A DNA stretch of 64,000 nt from Rutidosis leptorrhynchoides (lineage: Eukaryota > Streptophyta > Magnoliopsida > Asterales > Asteraceae). Where the stretch lies: the NCBI RefSeq assembly GCF_046630445.1, contig NC_092335.1, forward strand, positions 633,568,001 to 633,632,000. The letters are read 5' to 3'. The stretch's first letter is position 1, and each line of letters opens with the position of its first letter. A model generated the notes under the pieces. It did no database searches. It was not told where the DNA came from and worked only from the letters and a program-made list of their open reading frames with translations. Positions 1-12,514 of this stretch are shown here, in pieces. Both the position numbers and the translations under genes were made by a program.

Positions 1-795
1 GATAACAAAATCATCATTACCCTCAGGTAGTGATAATATCGGTGCAGAAGTTAACTTCTTCTTCAGAGTTTGGAAAGCAGACTCTTGTTCACTCTTCCAC
101 TCGTACTTCTTCCCCTTATGCATTAAAGCAGTCAGAGGTTTCGCTACTCGTGAAAAATCTTGAATGAACCTTCTATAATAGCCTGCCAAACCTAGGAACT
201 GACGAATCTGAGTAGGAGTTTTCAGAAATTTCCCACTTCCCAATTGCCTCAATCTTAGCAGGATCAACTTGAATTCCCTGTTTATTAACAACGTGCCCAA
301 GGAATTGCACTTCTTTCAACCAGAACGCACATTTAGAAAAAATTCAGCATACAGCTCTTCTTTTCTTAACAAATCAAGCACTTATCTTCGTGCTCTTGAT
401 CACTTCTTGGAATAGGTAAGGATATCATCGATGAAAACTTTAACGAATTTATCCAGATATGGGCTACACACACGGTTCATGAGATCCATGAACATAGCAG
501 GTGTGTTGGTCAATCCGGACGACATAACAAGAAATTCACAGTGACCATAACGGGTACGGAAAGCGGTTTTTGAAATATCGGTTTCTTTAACGCGCAATTG
601 GTGATAACCAGAATGGAGATCAATCTTAGAATAAATGGACGAACCTTGAAGCTGATCGAACAGATCATTAATTCTTGGAAAAGGGTAACGATTCTTAATA
701 GTAAGCTTGTTTAACTCGCGATAATCAATACACAATCGGAATGAACCATCTTTCTTCTTAACAAACAAAACAGGAGCTCCCCAAGGGGACGAACA
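1..795 (-). pseudogene. Broken Ty3/gypsy RT-RNase H fragment (element C)
   Basis: The clearest part is a 122-residue reading frame at 400-768 carrying gypsy reverse-transcriptase blocks: [20 protein letters not shown], then [13 protein letters not shown], and the catalytic FIDDIL block. Between 1 and 400 the minus strand still encodes the thumb and RNase H start ([12 protein letters not shown]-like and LSLPEG-like), but in shifted frames, so this part is broken. Similarity continues to about 795 (the SPWGAP region) and then stops abruptly. The best match in this window is the pol of elements A and B, so this is a Tekay/Del-type chromovirus copy. It lies between the window edge and a PBS at 2985 and is read towards position 1. 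Integrase and the 3' LTR would lie outside the window. Confidence 0.85.
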
Positions 796-2984
796 AGGAC
801 GAATGAGGTAAAGTTGCAGCCAACAAAGGAAGAAATATGGAGAGTAACCATATCAGTGGTAAGTTGTTTAAGACAATTCCTTCAAAGGGGATAACGAGGA
901 TCATGAACTTCAAAGTAAATTTTCATTACATTTCCGAAAGGAAAACGTACGAAAGGTGTGATGTTTCAACGAGAGTGAACTTCCTAGTACAATGAGCGAG
1001 GAAATCTAGGATTCATTCATATTCTTAAATTTATGTGCGGATGAAAAGAATGCGAATCATGGGTTATAAAGAATGGCCGACTCCAGGTAAGATGAATCTC
1101 CAAAAATAACTTCGCGCACCTCAAAGTATTGAATCCTAGGATTGATGTTTACGAGGGTGTTGCGGTTGACAACGAATATTGAGAGTAGAAACTCCTCAAA
1201 CGGTCTAGTGTAATATATATCCATGATACGCACTATAACAACAGTTGGGGTAGAAACCCACCTAGCGCCTTTTCTACAATAAGGTGACCACCGAGTGTAC
1301 CCCAGAAAATTGATTTATCGGTCCGCGTTTCGGCCATGTCCAACCATAAGAGGGAAAATTTTATGAGCGCAAAGACTTTCCAACAAATTTTATAAAACCG
1401 GAATTCAAAGTGGTGTAAGAGTTTCTATCAATGAACTTAATGGTAAGTTTCATCCTTAAACGGAGGATGAGAAGAACTGTGATCCAAACACTCTGTAGAG
1501 TAACGCGAAAATTTGATAAAATCGATCAAAGGAGTTTTGAAAAAGCTCTAAACGTTTGACGTGACAACATAAATGAAACGAAGTTCTTAGTAATTTAGAA
1601 GCATGTACAACGTGTACCATTTTATATAAAGCAAATTGACTTAGTCAAACAGCTCAATAAATGAGTGGTTTTTTTTAAAAAAAAAATAATTTTGAAGGTA
1701 TGATTTAGTATATACTAGCCAAAATAGGTGAGGGTAAATTTATTCATTTGAATCCATACGTACATATATGATTTTATAAATTGTATACATGACAAAATAT
1801 TTCATTACTTCTATTCGCCCATAATCCCGTGAGAACCGCCAAATTAAACAAATGTGTAAAACTCCCGATGATAAACAGAGTATCTGTATTTCAGAGGTTA
1901 CAAGCTGAAGTAAGATCGTGAAAGATCAAGTAAACGACTTGAATCGTCGTGCAACATTTGACCAACAAATGTTACGAGGTCATGAAAACCAATGAGTTAA
2001 ATGTTGTTTTGACTATGATCAGGACATAAGTCCTTGGGCCAAAACTGTTCCCGAGCGAAGCTGTTGCTAACAAGCGAGTTATGAAGGGATAGAGCATGAG
2101 ATAGATAATCTGGTTAAAACGAGCTTCTCGTATATCAACAATTAAGATAATGAATATTTTCCCTACCCATGTAATACATCGGGATTTCTGAATGAGTAGT
2201 GTAAAAATTTTCTTTGACTCGCTTTCTATTCCTCATGTCACAATATTAGGACTTCTTTATGAATTAACGTAATATAATCACGTTGGCCTGACGCCATTAT
2301 ATTTCACTAATTCATAGTTCCATTCCAATAGCACTACATGAGGTCAGGACACGCGATCAACCTCGAATTTCCACACAATTTCTCTAAAACAATTTCTTAA
2401 ACAATGTGCTAAGGATAGCACAAGAGACAAAACATCATAAGTAACGAATAGGAGTAACGATGACATAGAAATGTCTTCGAAGTACCAAAAATCTCTAAAA
2501 GTCAAGAATGACGTTTTCTGGTTAAAAACCAAAGCACATAGGCACAACGGCACAAAGGCACGTAATATAACAAGAATGTTATATACCTAAACATAATAGC
2601 TAACATTGAAATGCCGAGCATTTAGAAGTCAAGAATGACATCTCACGTAATATAACTCAAACGTTATATACATAACCATAATAGATGACATACAAATGTC
2701 TAGAATTTCAGAAGTCAAGAATGACATCCCTCGGTTTCACTACCCGAGGTGTTCTTATAAGGATAAGTTCGCATGAGTCGGAGAATACGTTTAAGTCGGA
2801 ATGGGAGTTCCTCCCGGATTGAGAATATAATAGAGATGTATGTATGATAACAATATACATACCAATATGATACAAATAATCACATATAATAATATATTAT
2901 AGGCCGGGCTGTAGACTAGACTCACTAATGCACCCTATTGACTCGGGTAACGACATCAATGCAGCCTAATTCCCTACATCCAAC
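796..2984 (-). other. Decayed non-coding interior of element C
   Basis: No convincing coding sequence is visible; the 69-residue frame at 2344-2553 has no recognisable motif. This should be the gag side of element C, yet no gag, zinc knuckle or protease is found. A segment at about 2240-2285, read on the minus strand, matches about 27 of 34 positions of a segment near 44720-44753 in the gag-less element. The interior may therefore derive from a non-autonomous relative. A degenerate tandem array lies at 2465-2735. Confidence 0.5.
2465..2735. repeat. Degenerate tandem array, unit about 85-120 bp
   Basis: The phrase AGTCAAGAATGAC recurs near 2502, 2623 and 2709. The phrase CGTAATATAAC followed by GTTATATAC recurs near 2561 and 2646. 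Spacing varies, so the array has decayed. It lies in the interior of element C close to its PBS. Confidence 0.6.
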
Positions 2985-2996
2985 GCTCTGATACCA
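2985..2996 (-). other. Primer binding site of element C (tRNA-iMet type)
   Basis: The minus strand reads TGGTATCAGAGC, the standard plant initiator-methionine tRNA complement. It sits directly beside the LTR end at 2999. This fixes the element's orientation as minus and identifies 2999-6325 as its 5' LTR. Confidence 0.85.
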
Positions 2997-2998
2997 AC

Positions 2999-5900
2999 TT
3001 TAACGACCCGTCAAAGTACACTTGACGACCATCGTTATCTTGGTCCCACAGCTTGATCATATCTCTATATGAATTTAATAAATAACCTTGCATTCTTTAT
3101 TTAAAAATGATTTCCTATAAAGGAAACCTATCAAAATATGTAAGTTTAGAAAAACCATACATTATTACTTAACCAAAAGTTGACCAAAACCAAGTTAACA
3201 ACATCCACTATTAAATGTATCAAAATAGAATGCAAGTTAATGTTTAACAAAAGCTGCCATCATAAATATGCAGACTCTCTAAGCACAGCGGAAGCAATCA
3301 ATCATGAACCTGAGAATAAAACATGCGAGTAACTGTCAACAAAAATATTGAGTGAATTATAGGTTTAATATTGCAAACAATATTTAATTTAAACCATAAA
3401 AATTTATGTTTGAAAACATAAAATCTCCCTTTTTGGACCACAAAATTATATGCTAGAAAACATATAAAAACATTATTCTATTTTTCGTGAGCCACCTGGT
3501 AACCACTTAACCATTTATTTACCCTTGCCAAACACAATAAATAATATACACCGAACAAGTGTATCTTCAACTAAATACGAAGTACTAAACATTCCGATTA
3601 TAAATTGCTAGCGCGACTAGCTCGAAATGGGGTTGTCAAACCCGATAGATCTATCCGTAAGATTCGCGTTCACCAGTAGAAACCAGTTATTACAATTACC
3701 AGATTAGCAAATATTTTTGTTCGACTCACAATGAATAATTTAAACCAACTTCCACTTGTGTCCAATACGTAAAAATAAAATGCATGTATTCTCATCCCAA
3801 AAGATTTAAAATAGAAAAATGGGACTATAACTCACCTTAATAGCAAACAAAGTAACCACACAAATAAGCGAACAGCAAACGAAGTAAAGTGATTAGGAAT
3901 GATCACAACGCCGACCTATAAATAAAGCAGGTCGATATAAATAACTAACTTAGGTCAAGTCTTAGTATGATAGTTATTGTACATGTTGCAAGTAGACATA
4001 GAACAACACTCAACATGCATCGGTTTGATCGAAACAGCGTACGGACACACACTTTCTATTTTTAGAAAGTTTGTATTTTTAGCAGGTTTCCATTTTTGGA
4101 AAGTTTCTATTTTTGGAAAGTTTCTATTTTAGGAAAGTTTCTATTTTAGGAAAGTTTCTATTTTTGGAAAGTTTCCAAATTTAGAAAGTTTCCATATTTA
4201 GAAAGTTTCTATTTTTAGAAAGTTTTAAGTTAGGAAAGTTTCCTTATTTAGAAAGTCAACAAAAGTCAACTGAAAGTCAAAGTCAACCGAAATTCAACTC
4301 AAAAGTCAACCTTGGTCAAACATAGTCAACATTAATTTTAAAAGTGTAAGTTGTAATAATAATATAAGTTATAATATTAATTAAAGTTAAATATGTAAAA
4401 TTATGTCATAACATAAGTTTAACTAAATTAAAATGAATTATTAAAGTTAACATAAGTTTAAATGATATAATTAATATAACATAAATATTTAATTAATTAA
4501 TTAAATATTAGTCATAATATAAGTATTATTAATTAGTAATAAATTTTAAATCATATCATAAGTATTATTAATTAATAATGAATTATTAATCATATCATAA
4601 GTTTCTAATTATAATTATTAAATCATAAGTATTTAATAATTAAATTATAATTAAATAATAACTAAGCCTTATAATAATTAAATAATTAATTAATCCTTAT
4701 TATAAGTCTTATTATAACAATCTCATAATATAAGTTTAATACTTACCATAAGTATTTTTCATTAATAATAAAAGTATTATTAATCATAAGTTTAATTAAA
4801 AGTTTGATAAAATCATAATTAATTAATAAATGATATAATAAACATGTATATCATAAGTCTTAAATTAAAATAATTACTTTTTATAACATAAGTAATTTAT
4901 TAATAATGAAATTCATTATTTATATCATAAGTCATAATTAATAACCATAAGTTTTAATTAAAAGTTCATCGGGTCATAACTTGAGCCCCGGGAATTGATT
5001 TTCGGCGAGTCTTATATATATCTTCGCCTAACCAACCCACTCGACACATTAGTGTGCTCATGAACACCCCAAGAACAGCAAACAAGTCGTGACTTACAGC
5101 CATAAATCAACTTGTAGCTTTAATCCGTTCAAAAACTTGTTTTAGTCATACCGGGTGATCCGTGGCTCGGATTTCGATGACCCGAACATGAAAGTTCATC
5201 CCATCATCAATACTAACACACTAGTACACCCTAAAGACTCCAAAACAAAGTCGGACCATACCTGTACCAATTCGTTCTCCCATTTTAATTTCAATTAAAC
5301 ACCATTTTGATCATATCTAGAGCTTCGAGAATCGAAATGACATGAATCCGGAGTCTAAAATTAATGTCTTGATGAGAGGAACTCATCTAAACATTTTAAT
5401 TTCACTTTTATATCAGTTATACTTACATAAAACAATAATCAAACCGCTGTCCCAAAACAATCAAACCGAAAACATGAATTAACGAGCATTTCTACGCATA
5501 CAATCAACAATCCAACAACATACAAGTACTATATCATTAACATACACATGAAATCAGTAAATAAAAATGAAAATTGAAAAGTTAGGGTTTATAAGTATAC
5601 CCTAATCAAAGAACAAGGAGATGGATGATGAAGAACATGAATTGAATCACCCGATTAAGCAAATAACCTTAAGAAATGATGAATAATTGTATAGGAATCA
5701 TTGGTGGCTGATTTTTGGTGTTGGATGGACCTAGGTCACGGCCTAGGTGAGAGGGGATGAGAGGAGAAAGTGATTTAGGGTTTTGATAAATGAAAGTGTG
5801 TGTGAAATGAGAGCAAAATGGACCTAGTTCAATATTTTCCACAAAATGAATGGGTAAGAAGGCCTAGTTCTGCCGAGTTGGATATGGGTATGGGCCCCAC

Positions 5901-6325
5901 ATGGCCCAAAATAATTAAATGTATAATAGCTTGTGGCTCGAATGCCCGAACGAAGCCTGATTCGCGAAAACGCTACTACGCGATTGATTTTTCGGAAAGA
6001 TAACAAATACGCGACGAATAAAATATATAAACACTATATATAATCATATGACATCAAAATATCATATTTAAAATAATTTGGATTTAAAAATCCCAAAAGC
6101 TTGACCGTTGGTTTGAAAACCGAAAAGATTCGCCGGATAGAAAATCACGACACGTAGAAACGTACAACTTAAAATATGAATATAAATATTCATATAACAC
6201 ATAATAATTGATATATTATTATTAAAATAATAATATAGGTCATAGAAATGACGTGGCACGAATAACAGTTAACGGTCGTTAAATAGTTAACGGTAAAAGA
6301 TAACGGAAAAAGTAGGGTCGTTACA
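2999..6325 (-). repeat. 5' LTR of element C (Ty3/gypsy, 3.3 kb)
   Basis: Bounded by the PBS on one side and GGGTCGTTACA at 6315-6325 on the other; read on the minus strand it starts TGTAACGACCC. The PBS-side end reads GTTAAA where relatives read GTTACA, so it has decayed. It carries the LTR block shared by all gypsy LTRs here (3309-3356, minus strand). A 19-bp tandem array lies at 4050-4255. A very AT-rich stretch with repeated ATAAGT and TTAATTAA motifs runs from 4325 to 4960. The short frames at 5818-6259 are not credible genes. Confidence 0.8.
4050..4255. repeat. Tandem array of about 19 bp, about 10 copies, in LTR C
   Basis: The unit approximates TTTCTATTTTTGGAAAGTT with small changes between copies. 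It is followed at 4255-4325 by several AGTCAAC repeats. It lies in the middle of the LTR. Confidence 0.85.
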
Positions 6326-7180
6326 GGTCTTAATCCTATGAAGTAGCTAATTTCATATAGGTGGACAAGTCCTGATCACAACCTAGGTTGGTCAATCCTT
6401 AAGATGCTAGCATACAAATCTATCGGACTTCCTAGTTTAGTATTATAACAGTAATCGTACTAAATTAACATAATTACGCTAACCCAAACTTCTATCATGG
6501 CAACATACAGATTAATTAAGCTATCATGGTAATATCGGAACGCATTATTAAACATAAAAAGTAAGAACACATGTTTAATACAAAAGACAAGCGTTTCGGA
6601 TAAAAACCTGAAAAGGCCGAAGAAATTTGCCCGAGATCGCAGGAACTCGCCGGGATATCCTCCGAAAAATAAAAGCTAAGCTAACTACTACTAAAGACTA
6701 ACTAAAAGCTTGAAAATATGAAATGAATTACAAATTGAGTGTGTGTTGGATGGAGAGAGCCCTTTAAATAGACTTGATTTTTGCCAGCAAACGGCTGGCA
6801 AGCTGTTTGGGAGGCCGTTTGGCAGGCCGTTTTTGGAGGCCGTTTGATCAGGCAAGCCGTTTATCGAGCCCGTTTACTCTAACCGTTTGGCAGGCCGTTT
6901 GCCATACTGGCAGGCCGTTTGGCAAGCCGTATGGCAGGCCGTTTGCTGGCATGGTCAGCCTCATTTCACTAGATCGTAACTTGATTTCTTGTCTTTCACC
7001 GTTTTCGCTCTAGAATCTTCGTTTTAGCTCCGTTTTACTTGATTATTTTTGCATCGCCTTCGTAATTACTTAATCTACAAAATCAACCAAAAAAGTGATA
7101 ATTTTGCCGACAAAGTTTAAATCTTTATTGTTCTAGGGCTTAATATTCGGGATAAAAATGTGACTTTTTGGCCGATATCA
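6326..7180 (-). repeat. Athila/Tat-like LTR relic, minus strand
   Basis: On the minus strand the segment starts TGATATCGGCC at 7180. It has a TATA-like TATTTAAAG near 6764-6772 followed by a pyrimidine-rich leader, the layout of a plant LTR promoter. GGCAGGCCGTTTG repeats lie just upstream of that TATA. The segment is cut at 6325 by the LTR of element C, so C probably inserted into it. Family assignment is by overall look, not by a coding domain. Confidence 0.5.
6774..6955. repeat. Imperfect short tandem repeat GGCAGGCCGTTTG
   Basis: About ten imperfect copies of a 13-20 bp unit centred on GGCAGGCCGTTTG, some with AAGCCGTTT instead. Relative to the minus-strand TATA they lie immediately upstream, where enhancers usually sit. 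The plus-strand 79-residue frame across them is only the repeat translated. Confidence 0.8.
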
Positions 7181-7718
7181 CCTTCGTAGACGATACACTT
7201 GTACACTGTATGGTCCATAAAAGGGTAGATAAAACGAGTTAAGTTGGGTTACCAGGTGCTCACGGGATAAATGTAACAATATTTTTAAGACGTTTCTCAA
7301 CATTAAATCTTGTGGTCTAATGATATTCAAGTTGTTTTTATTAAACCTATATCTCACCAACATTTTTATGTTGACAGTTTACTCGCATGTTTTATTCTCA
7401 GGTACATAAGTGATTTGATTATTTGTTTCTGCTGGATAAAGAGTCTGCATATTGTGTCGCGGATTTTATTTAAACAATTATTACTATTGCATTCACTTTT
7501 CATACATTTTATTATTATGCTTGTAGGTTGACTTTTTGGTCAACATTTGTTAAGTTTGGTTTGACTTTAAAACTTTTAAAATGTTGGATTTCCTTTTTGG
7601 GTAATCTCTTTCAATAAATGAATGCAATGGTTGTTTAAAAATGTTCATATAGAGTTTTTGATCAAGGTTATGGGACCAAGTAAACGTTGGTCATCAAGGT
7701 TAATTTGACGGGACGTTT
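7181..7718 (+). repeat. Ty3/gypsy LTR 3' fragment, plus strand
   Basis: It contains the shared LTR block (CACCAACATTTTTATGTTGAC, then TTTTATTCTCAGGT) at about 7347-7402 and ends GACGGGACGTTTCA. Its sequence is similar to the opposite-strand LTR C, including a GGGACCAAG-TAAACG-TTGGTCATCAAGG run, so it is the same family in inverse orientation. Only the 3' part is present and no PBS follows. Confidence 0.65.
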
Positions 7719-9650
7719 CATCGACTAAGGGAAGTTGTCGGCTTTACCCTGAAGGTGCCGGCTTGGGCCACCGAACCCGTACACTATAAATAGATGTCGA
7801 ATTTTATAGTTTTCAATGGACAATTTCGTTTACTTTCTAGGGTTTTCACCCAAGTACGAAAACTCTTAGTTTTTAGGGTTTTTGTTCAAGTTCCAACATT
7901 GTAATCAAGTTTCAATTCAAGTTTTATCTTCAATTTACCTTTAAGGTACATGTCTATCTTATTTTATTATTATCCTTTCGTTTTAATTACCATTTTTAAC
8001 TAATGTTCGTCTACCATTATGAACTAAACGCTCATAGTGGTTGTGTGGACGAAAACTAACTTTGTCTCGGAATCAGATGAAGCCGCTGGCTTCCTTAGTC
8101 GAAGCCGTCGGCTTGACTCAGACAAAGCTGCCGGCTTCATGCTTCATTCTATGCAGTTCCTGGTTTTCCAGATCTATATAAATTGAGTTTTTGTGATGAT
8201 TATTTAAACTATTTTGAATGTGTTATGTTTTAATACACTTGTTTGCCATGTTTAATGATTAAATAACATAATTTTAGGGTTAATTAATACTTAATCCAAT
8301 GATCTATTATTCGATTCACTTTACTTGTTTAGATCTAATCAATCAAACTTGGTAATTGGATTGCATGCAACTAGGTTAAACAACATTAGTAGTAATAAAA
8401 TTTACTGAATTGGAATCACGCTTATGTAATAGAATTTAATATTGTTAGGCTTAGTTGAAGATCCTTTGTTTGAATGTGCTTACTTAATGATTGCATGAGA
8501 ACTTGGTAAAGATTCGCTTTGAACTAGTAACTTGAGTTAATCTACTTTAGTTTAATAGTATATGTGTTTGTTAATCTATTTACATGTTAATTAATCCTCA
8601 TCTTAAGATTAAATTGATATGTATCATGTGATTGAATTGAACACTAAGAATTAAGATGTTAGCTTTGAACATCACTTAGCTAATGTATGCTTTAAGTCCT
8701 CCTTATTGAATGATATGCAACACTTAGCTTAAGCGTTTAGGGATAATAGTTCGCCTATGATTATTATCTTGCTTTGTGTTAATATAAGTTATGAAACTTG
8801 TCTAATATGATTCCCATAAAATTTTTATATATAAATGTTTATGTTAATCTTTATTCTTTCTTTCTTAATAGTTTATTATTCAATTCATTAAGAACGTACC
8901 TTTAATTATCTCTTCCTAAGATATAATATAGGGATGGCAAAAAAACTCGTATCCAATGGGAAAACTCGAAACCCGATATAACTTTGGGATGGGTTCGGGC
9001 CGGGTAAATACGTCTAGGGTCGGGTATGGGGATAGTTTTCAATTTTTATTGGGTTAGGGTCCGGGGATGGTTTTAGACACAAATCCGATTACCCTCCCCG
9101 TATACCCGAAAAAAGACCCGAGTTCGTATACTCGGCCCGTTTACCCGATTACTCGGCCCGTTTACCCGATTATTGAGCCTGTATACCCGAAAAAGACTCA
9201 AATAACCATGGGATAACTCAATTATCCAATAGTTCATAAGTAAATGGGGACCTGAATACCCGTGGGGAAACTCGATTACCCGCTACTTAGTAACTAAATG
9301 GGGACCCGAAGGGTTATAGTCCGGGTTTGGGACGGGTTTTTCTAATCGGGTTCGGGTTTTGGATTACCTAAACCCGGACCAAACCCAACCTGATGTCATC
9401 CCTAAGATAATATCCCAAATCTTAACAACAACCGAAAACCTAAAAATTATACTTCTAGTTCTTTAATAAAAGCTAGACTACATAATAAACCAACTTAAAA
9501 CCGCATGTACGCTCTTTTGGGACGATAACCTAAAATACTACATCTGATCGGGTCTTGTTGCTCATTAGGGTGTTAAAAGTGAATTAAAAAGGTTATATAA
9601 ATTTAAAAGTTTCAAAAGGCAAATTAAGCACTACACACTTTTGCACATCA
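7719..9650 (+). repeat. 5' LTR relic of an Athila-type element
   Basis: It ends at TTGCACATCA, six bases before an Athila-type PBS at 9657. A TATA box (TATAAATA, about 7786-7793) is followed by a CT-rich leader. Short GC-rich phrases such as GAAGCCGCTGGCTTC and AAGCCGTCGGCTT occur at 7735-7770 and 8080-8135. The upstream part has been replaced by the gypsy LTR fragment ending at 7718. A hAT-like MITE sits inside at 8929-9404. Confidence 0.65.
8929..9404. mobile_element. hAT-like MITE, about 476 bp
   Basis: The ends are TAGGGATGGCA and TGTCATCCCTA, inverted repeats with one mismatch. The flanks ATATAATA (8921-8928) and AGATAATA (9405-9412) are an 8-bp target duplication with one difference, the size typical of hAT elements. 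The interior is rich in CCCGA/TCGGG and has no coding capacity. Confidence 0.7.
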
Positions 9651-9656
9651 ACTTTT

Positions 9657-9674
9657 TGGCGCCGCTGCCGGGGA
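9657..9674 (+). other. Athila primer binding site (tRNA-Asp type)
   Basis: TGGCGCCGCTGCCGGGGA is the characteristic PBS of Athila-type retrotransposons. It lies six bases after the LTR end at 9650 and shows that the interior downstream is read on the plus strand. Confidence 0.85.
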
Positions 9675-10086
9675 GCGCGGTAAATATGAACATTGGATAT
9701 ATTTTGGTTATTGATATTTCTTGAAAACAAGTGATGACGGTCCTCCTTTAAGGGATGGTTGCTGGGGTTCCGATTTAAAGGCTCATGCTTGAACCTAGAC
9801 GTTGATGGTCACTTAAGTATTCAAAGATTCAATAGTCTAATTTATGTTCGATTATTTGTCGTTATGCGATAAAAGTTGGTATATAATATTTATATTTATG
9901 TCATTAATACTTATTATTATATCTAACATTTTAAATTTTGATAAAGTATTAAAATACTTCCATAATATCTTCGTAATTTTAGAACTATTAAAAGATTAAG
10001 GGATTATATTAAAATTAAATTGTCTTCATAAGTTAAAGTCTCAAGTAACGTCTTCTAAAATCTTTCTTTTTATGATTCTAGATCAA

Positions 10087-11470
10087 ATGAATACTCGATC
10101 CAAGAACTCCGTCTTAGAGGAAATGTTACCCGATCCCGATATATTATTTAAACATTCTAAAGCCGAACATTGTTAGGAAATTAAACTTTGATAAAGGAAA
10201 TACTTCTCAAAATAGTCCACAATCTAGTCCACCTTCTAGTCGTGATTCTAATTATTTGGGATCTCTTTTTGATTAAGACACTGAAATGGCTAATAAAAAT
10301 TCTTTGGAAGCGTTAATGAAAGCGGGTCGTGAAGGGTTAGGTCATGGTATTACTCAACCGTCAATTACGTGAAAATTTGATATTAAGGGTCTCATCTTTA
10401 ATTTAATTGAAGATAATCAATTTAGGGGAACTCATAAGGAAGATGTAATGCGCATATTCGAAATTTCAAGGATATCTACAATATGTTTAATATCTCTAAT
10501 GTCGAAAACAATATCATTTACCTTAGTGTATTTTCGTGGTCGCTGAAATATGAAGCTAAGGAGTGGTTAAATTCGGTACCCGAAGGAGATATTGATAGTT
10601 GGGATACTATGGTTGAAAGTTTTTTAACTCGTTTCTTTCCTTCCTTGAAAACTATTACGCTACAAACCGAAATCTCTAACTTCCGTCAAAAGCATAACGA
10701 AACACTTTATTCTACATGGGATAGATTTTGCCAACTACTAAGGGGATGTCCATAACACGGGTTAAATACTTTTTAAAAGGTGACTATATTCTATAAGGGT
10801 TGTGACATAGCTACTAGAAGAGAGACTCGGCTAGGGGTAATATCATGAGTAAAACTGCTATTGAGGCTAAGTTGTTGATTAATAAGTTAGCTACCCATTC
10901 TCATGAATGGCACCAAGACATAGATATTTCTCATTTTGTCAAATGTGTGAGTTATGATTTCGAGGATACTATTAATGCTATGAATCCTTAGTTGGGTAAT
11001 TTGGGTAGACAAATAGAAAAGCTTACTAAGGAGATGCATGTAATTAAGGTAGGATGTGAAAAACGTCATGGTACTCATGTTACTAAAGATTGTGTTGCTA
11101 GTCTAACTATAGAGAACGTCTCTTATGTGAATCAATATCAAGGGAGAAATTCTAATTATTGTAATAATTATCAAACACCTTATCCTAATAATAAGAATCC
11201 ACTTGGTTTTTATCCTCTTATAGCACCCTTCATTCCAAATCAATCTAAAAATCAACCCGAAAAGAAATCGAGTCTTGAAGAAAGCATTCTCAACTTCATC
11301 AAGAATCAAAATGAAGCTAATGATACCATAAAAGCTCAACTCTCCTAAGTTCAAAATAATCATCAAGATTCTATCCAAAACTTATAACGAAATGTTACTA
11401 AGTTATTTCAACTTGTTAAAGGTAAGAATTCCATTGATTCTCATAAACCATAGGAAGTTCGTTTTGAGAA
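10087..11470 (+). pseudogene. Degenerate Athila gag
   Basis: It begins MNTRSKNS, a usual Athila gag start, but stops after 29 codons. The retrotransposon gag domain is clearest at 10483-10755: EAKEWLNSVPEGDIDSW, then FLTRFFPSLKT, then YSTWDRFCQLLRGCP. This matches the order seen in Athila capsid proteins. Later pieces at 10992-11348 and 11481-11783 are in other frames, so several stops and shifts have accumulated. No function is expected. Confidence 0.75.
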
Positions 11471-11650
11471 GGTTAATGTAGTGAGAGAAGTAAATAGGGT
11501 TGACGTTTATGAACGTGGTTTGAAATATTTATGGGAGTTTGACATGGTAGAAGAGGAGTTTGCTCAAGAAATTAAGAAGTTAACTACAGATGAGGAGGAT
11601 AAGTCAAAAGATGCTAAGGTTAGAGGGTTTGATAGAGATGAGGTTACCTT

Positions 11651-12514
11651 ATGCATGAGTTGTTTGATGAAGAAGAAGTTAGTGAAAAAGCCCGTGAGAA
11701 TGATGATGATTCAAGTGAGAAATGTCAGTATCTTACCGATGAAGAAGAAGAGGAGTTGCTACCTCAAATCATGGAGAATTTGAAGGAAAGGGAGAAGGAG
11801 GATAACTATTTTAGTCCGTTTTATTCTTTTGAAATTGATGAAAGTCCAAATGAAAGTCCTAAGTTTCGTGTCGTTCGTTCCGATCCGGGAGAATTTCATG
11901 TTCCTTGCTTAATTCGTGGTCCAATTCCTATTGTGGGGTTAGCTAATACTGGTTCTAGTATTAATGTCATGCCAATTTTCGTTTATAATCGTCTAGGATT
12001 ACCATATTTAGAACCCATCAAAGGAATTGTTTGTTTCACCGATAACCGCTTGCAAAAACCTTTAGGGATCTTTATGGACGTTGAAGTTCAAGTTGGTTAT
12101 GTTTTTTACAAAGTTCATTTTGTGGTCATGGACATGGAAGAAGATCCTATCACTCATTTACTCATGGGATCTCCATTTCTCGCTATTGCTCGTGCCACCA
12201 TCAATTATGAAAAAAACACTCTAGTAATTCGTTATGGTGCGCTTGTTGAATTCATTCCATTAGTGCCTAGAGAAAGAGTTCCGAGATCAAATGTGAAAAT
12301 GGTTAGAATTGAGAAAGAGGAGGATGATGATGAGTTTATTGTTGAGAAAGTATTGATGGAATTTTTGAAGGAAGAGTATAAGATTAGTGAGGAAGTGAGG
12401 AGGCAAATCTATGATCTAAATGTTAAATTTGAAATGTCTTTTCGTAGGAGTCTTAATACCACATTGAATTTAATAAAGCAAATAAGAATGCTAAATGAGA
12501 AGGAAAAAACATAA
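11651..12514 (+). pseudogene. Athila gag C-terminus and aspartic protease, active site changed
   Basis: A 287-residue frame. The first 60 residues are acidic. The protease domain follows at about residues 80-200 (PCLIRGPIPIVGLANTGSS, then VDFVV-like VHFVVMDMEED and LLMGSPFLAIARATINY), as in Athila proteases. The catalytic triad is ANTG where DTG or DLG is expected, so Asp is replaced by Asn and the enzyme should be inactive. Reverse transcriptase and integrase do not follow; the sequence runs into the AAGTTTGGGG motif typical of the end of Athila coding regions. The element is therefore a gag-protease-only or internally deleted copy. Confidence 0.75.
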
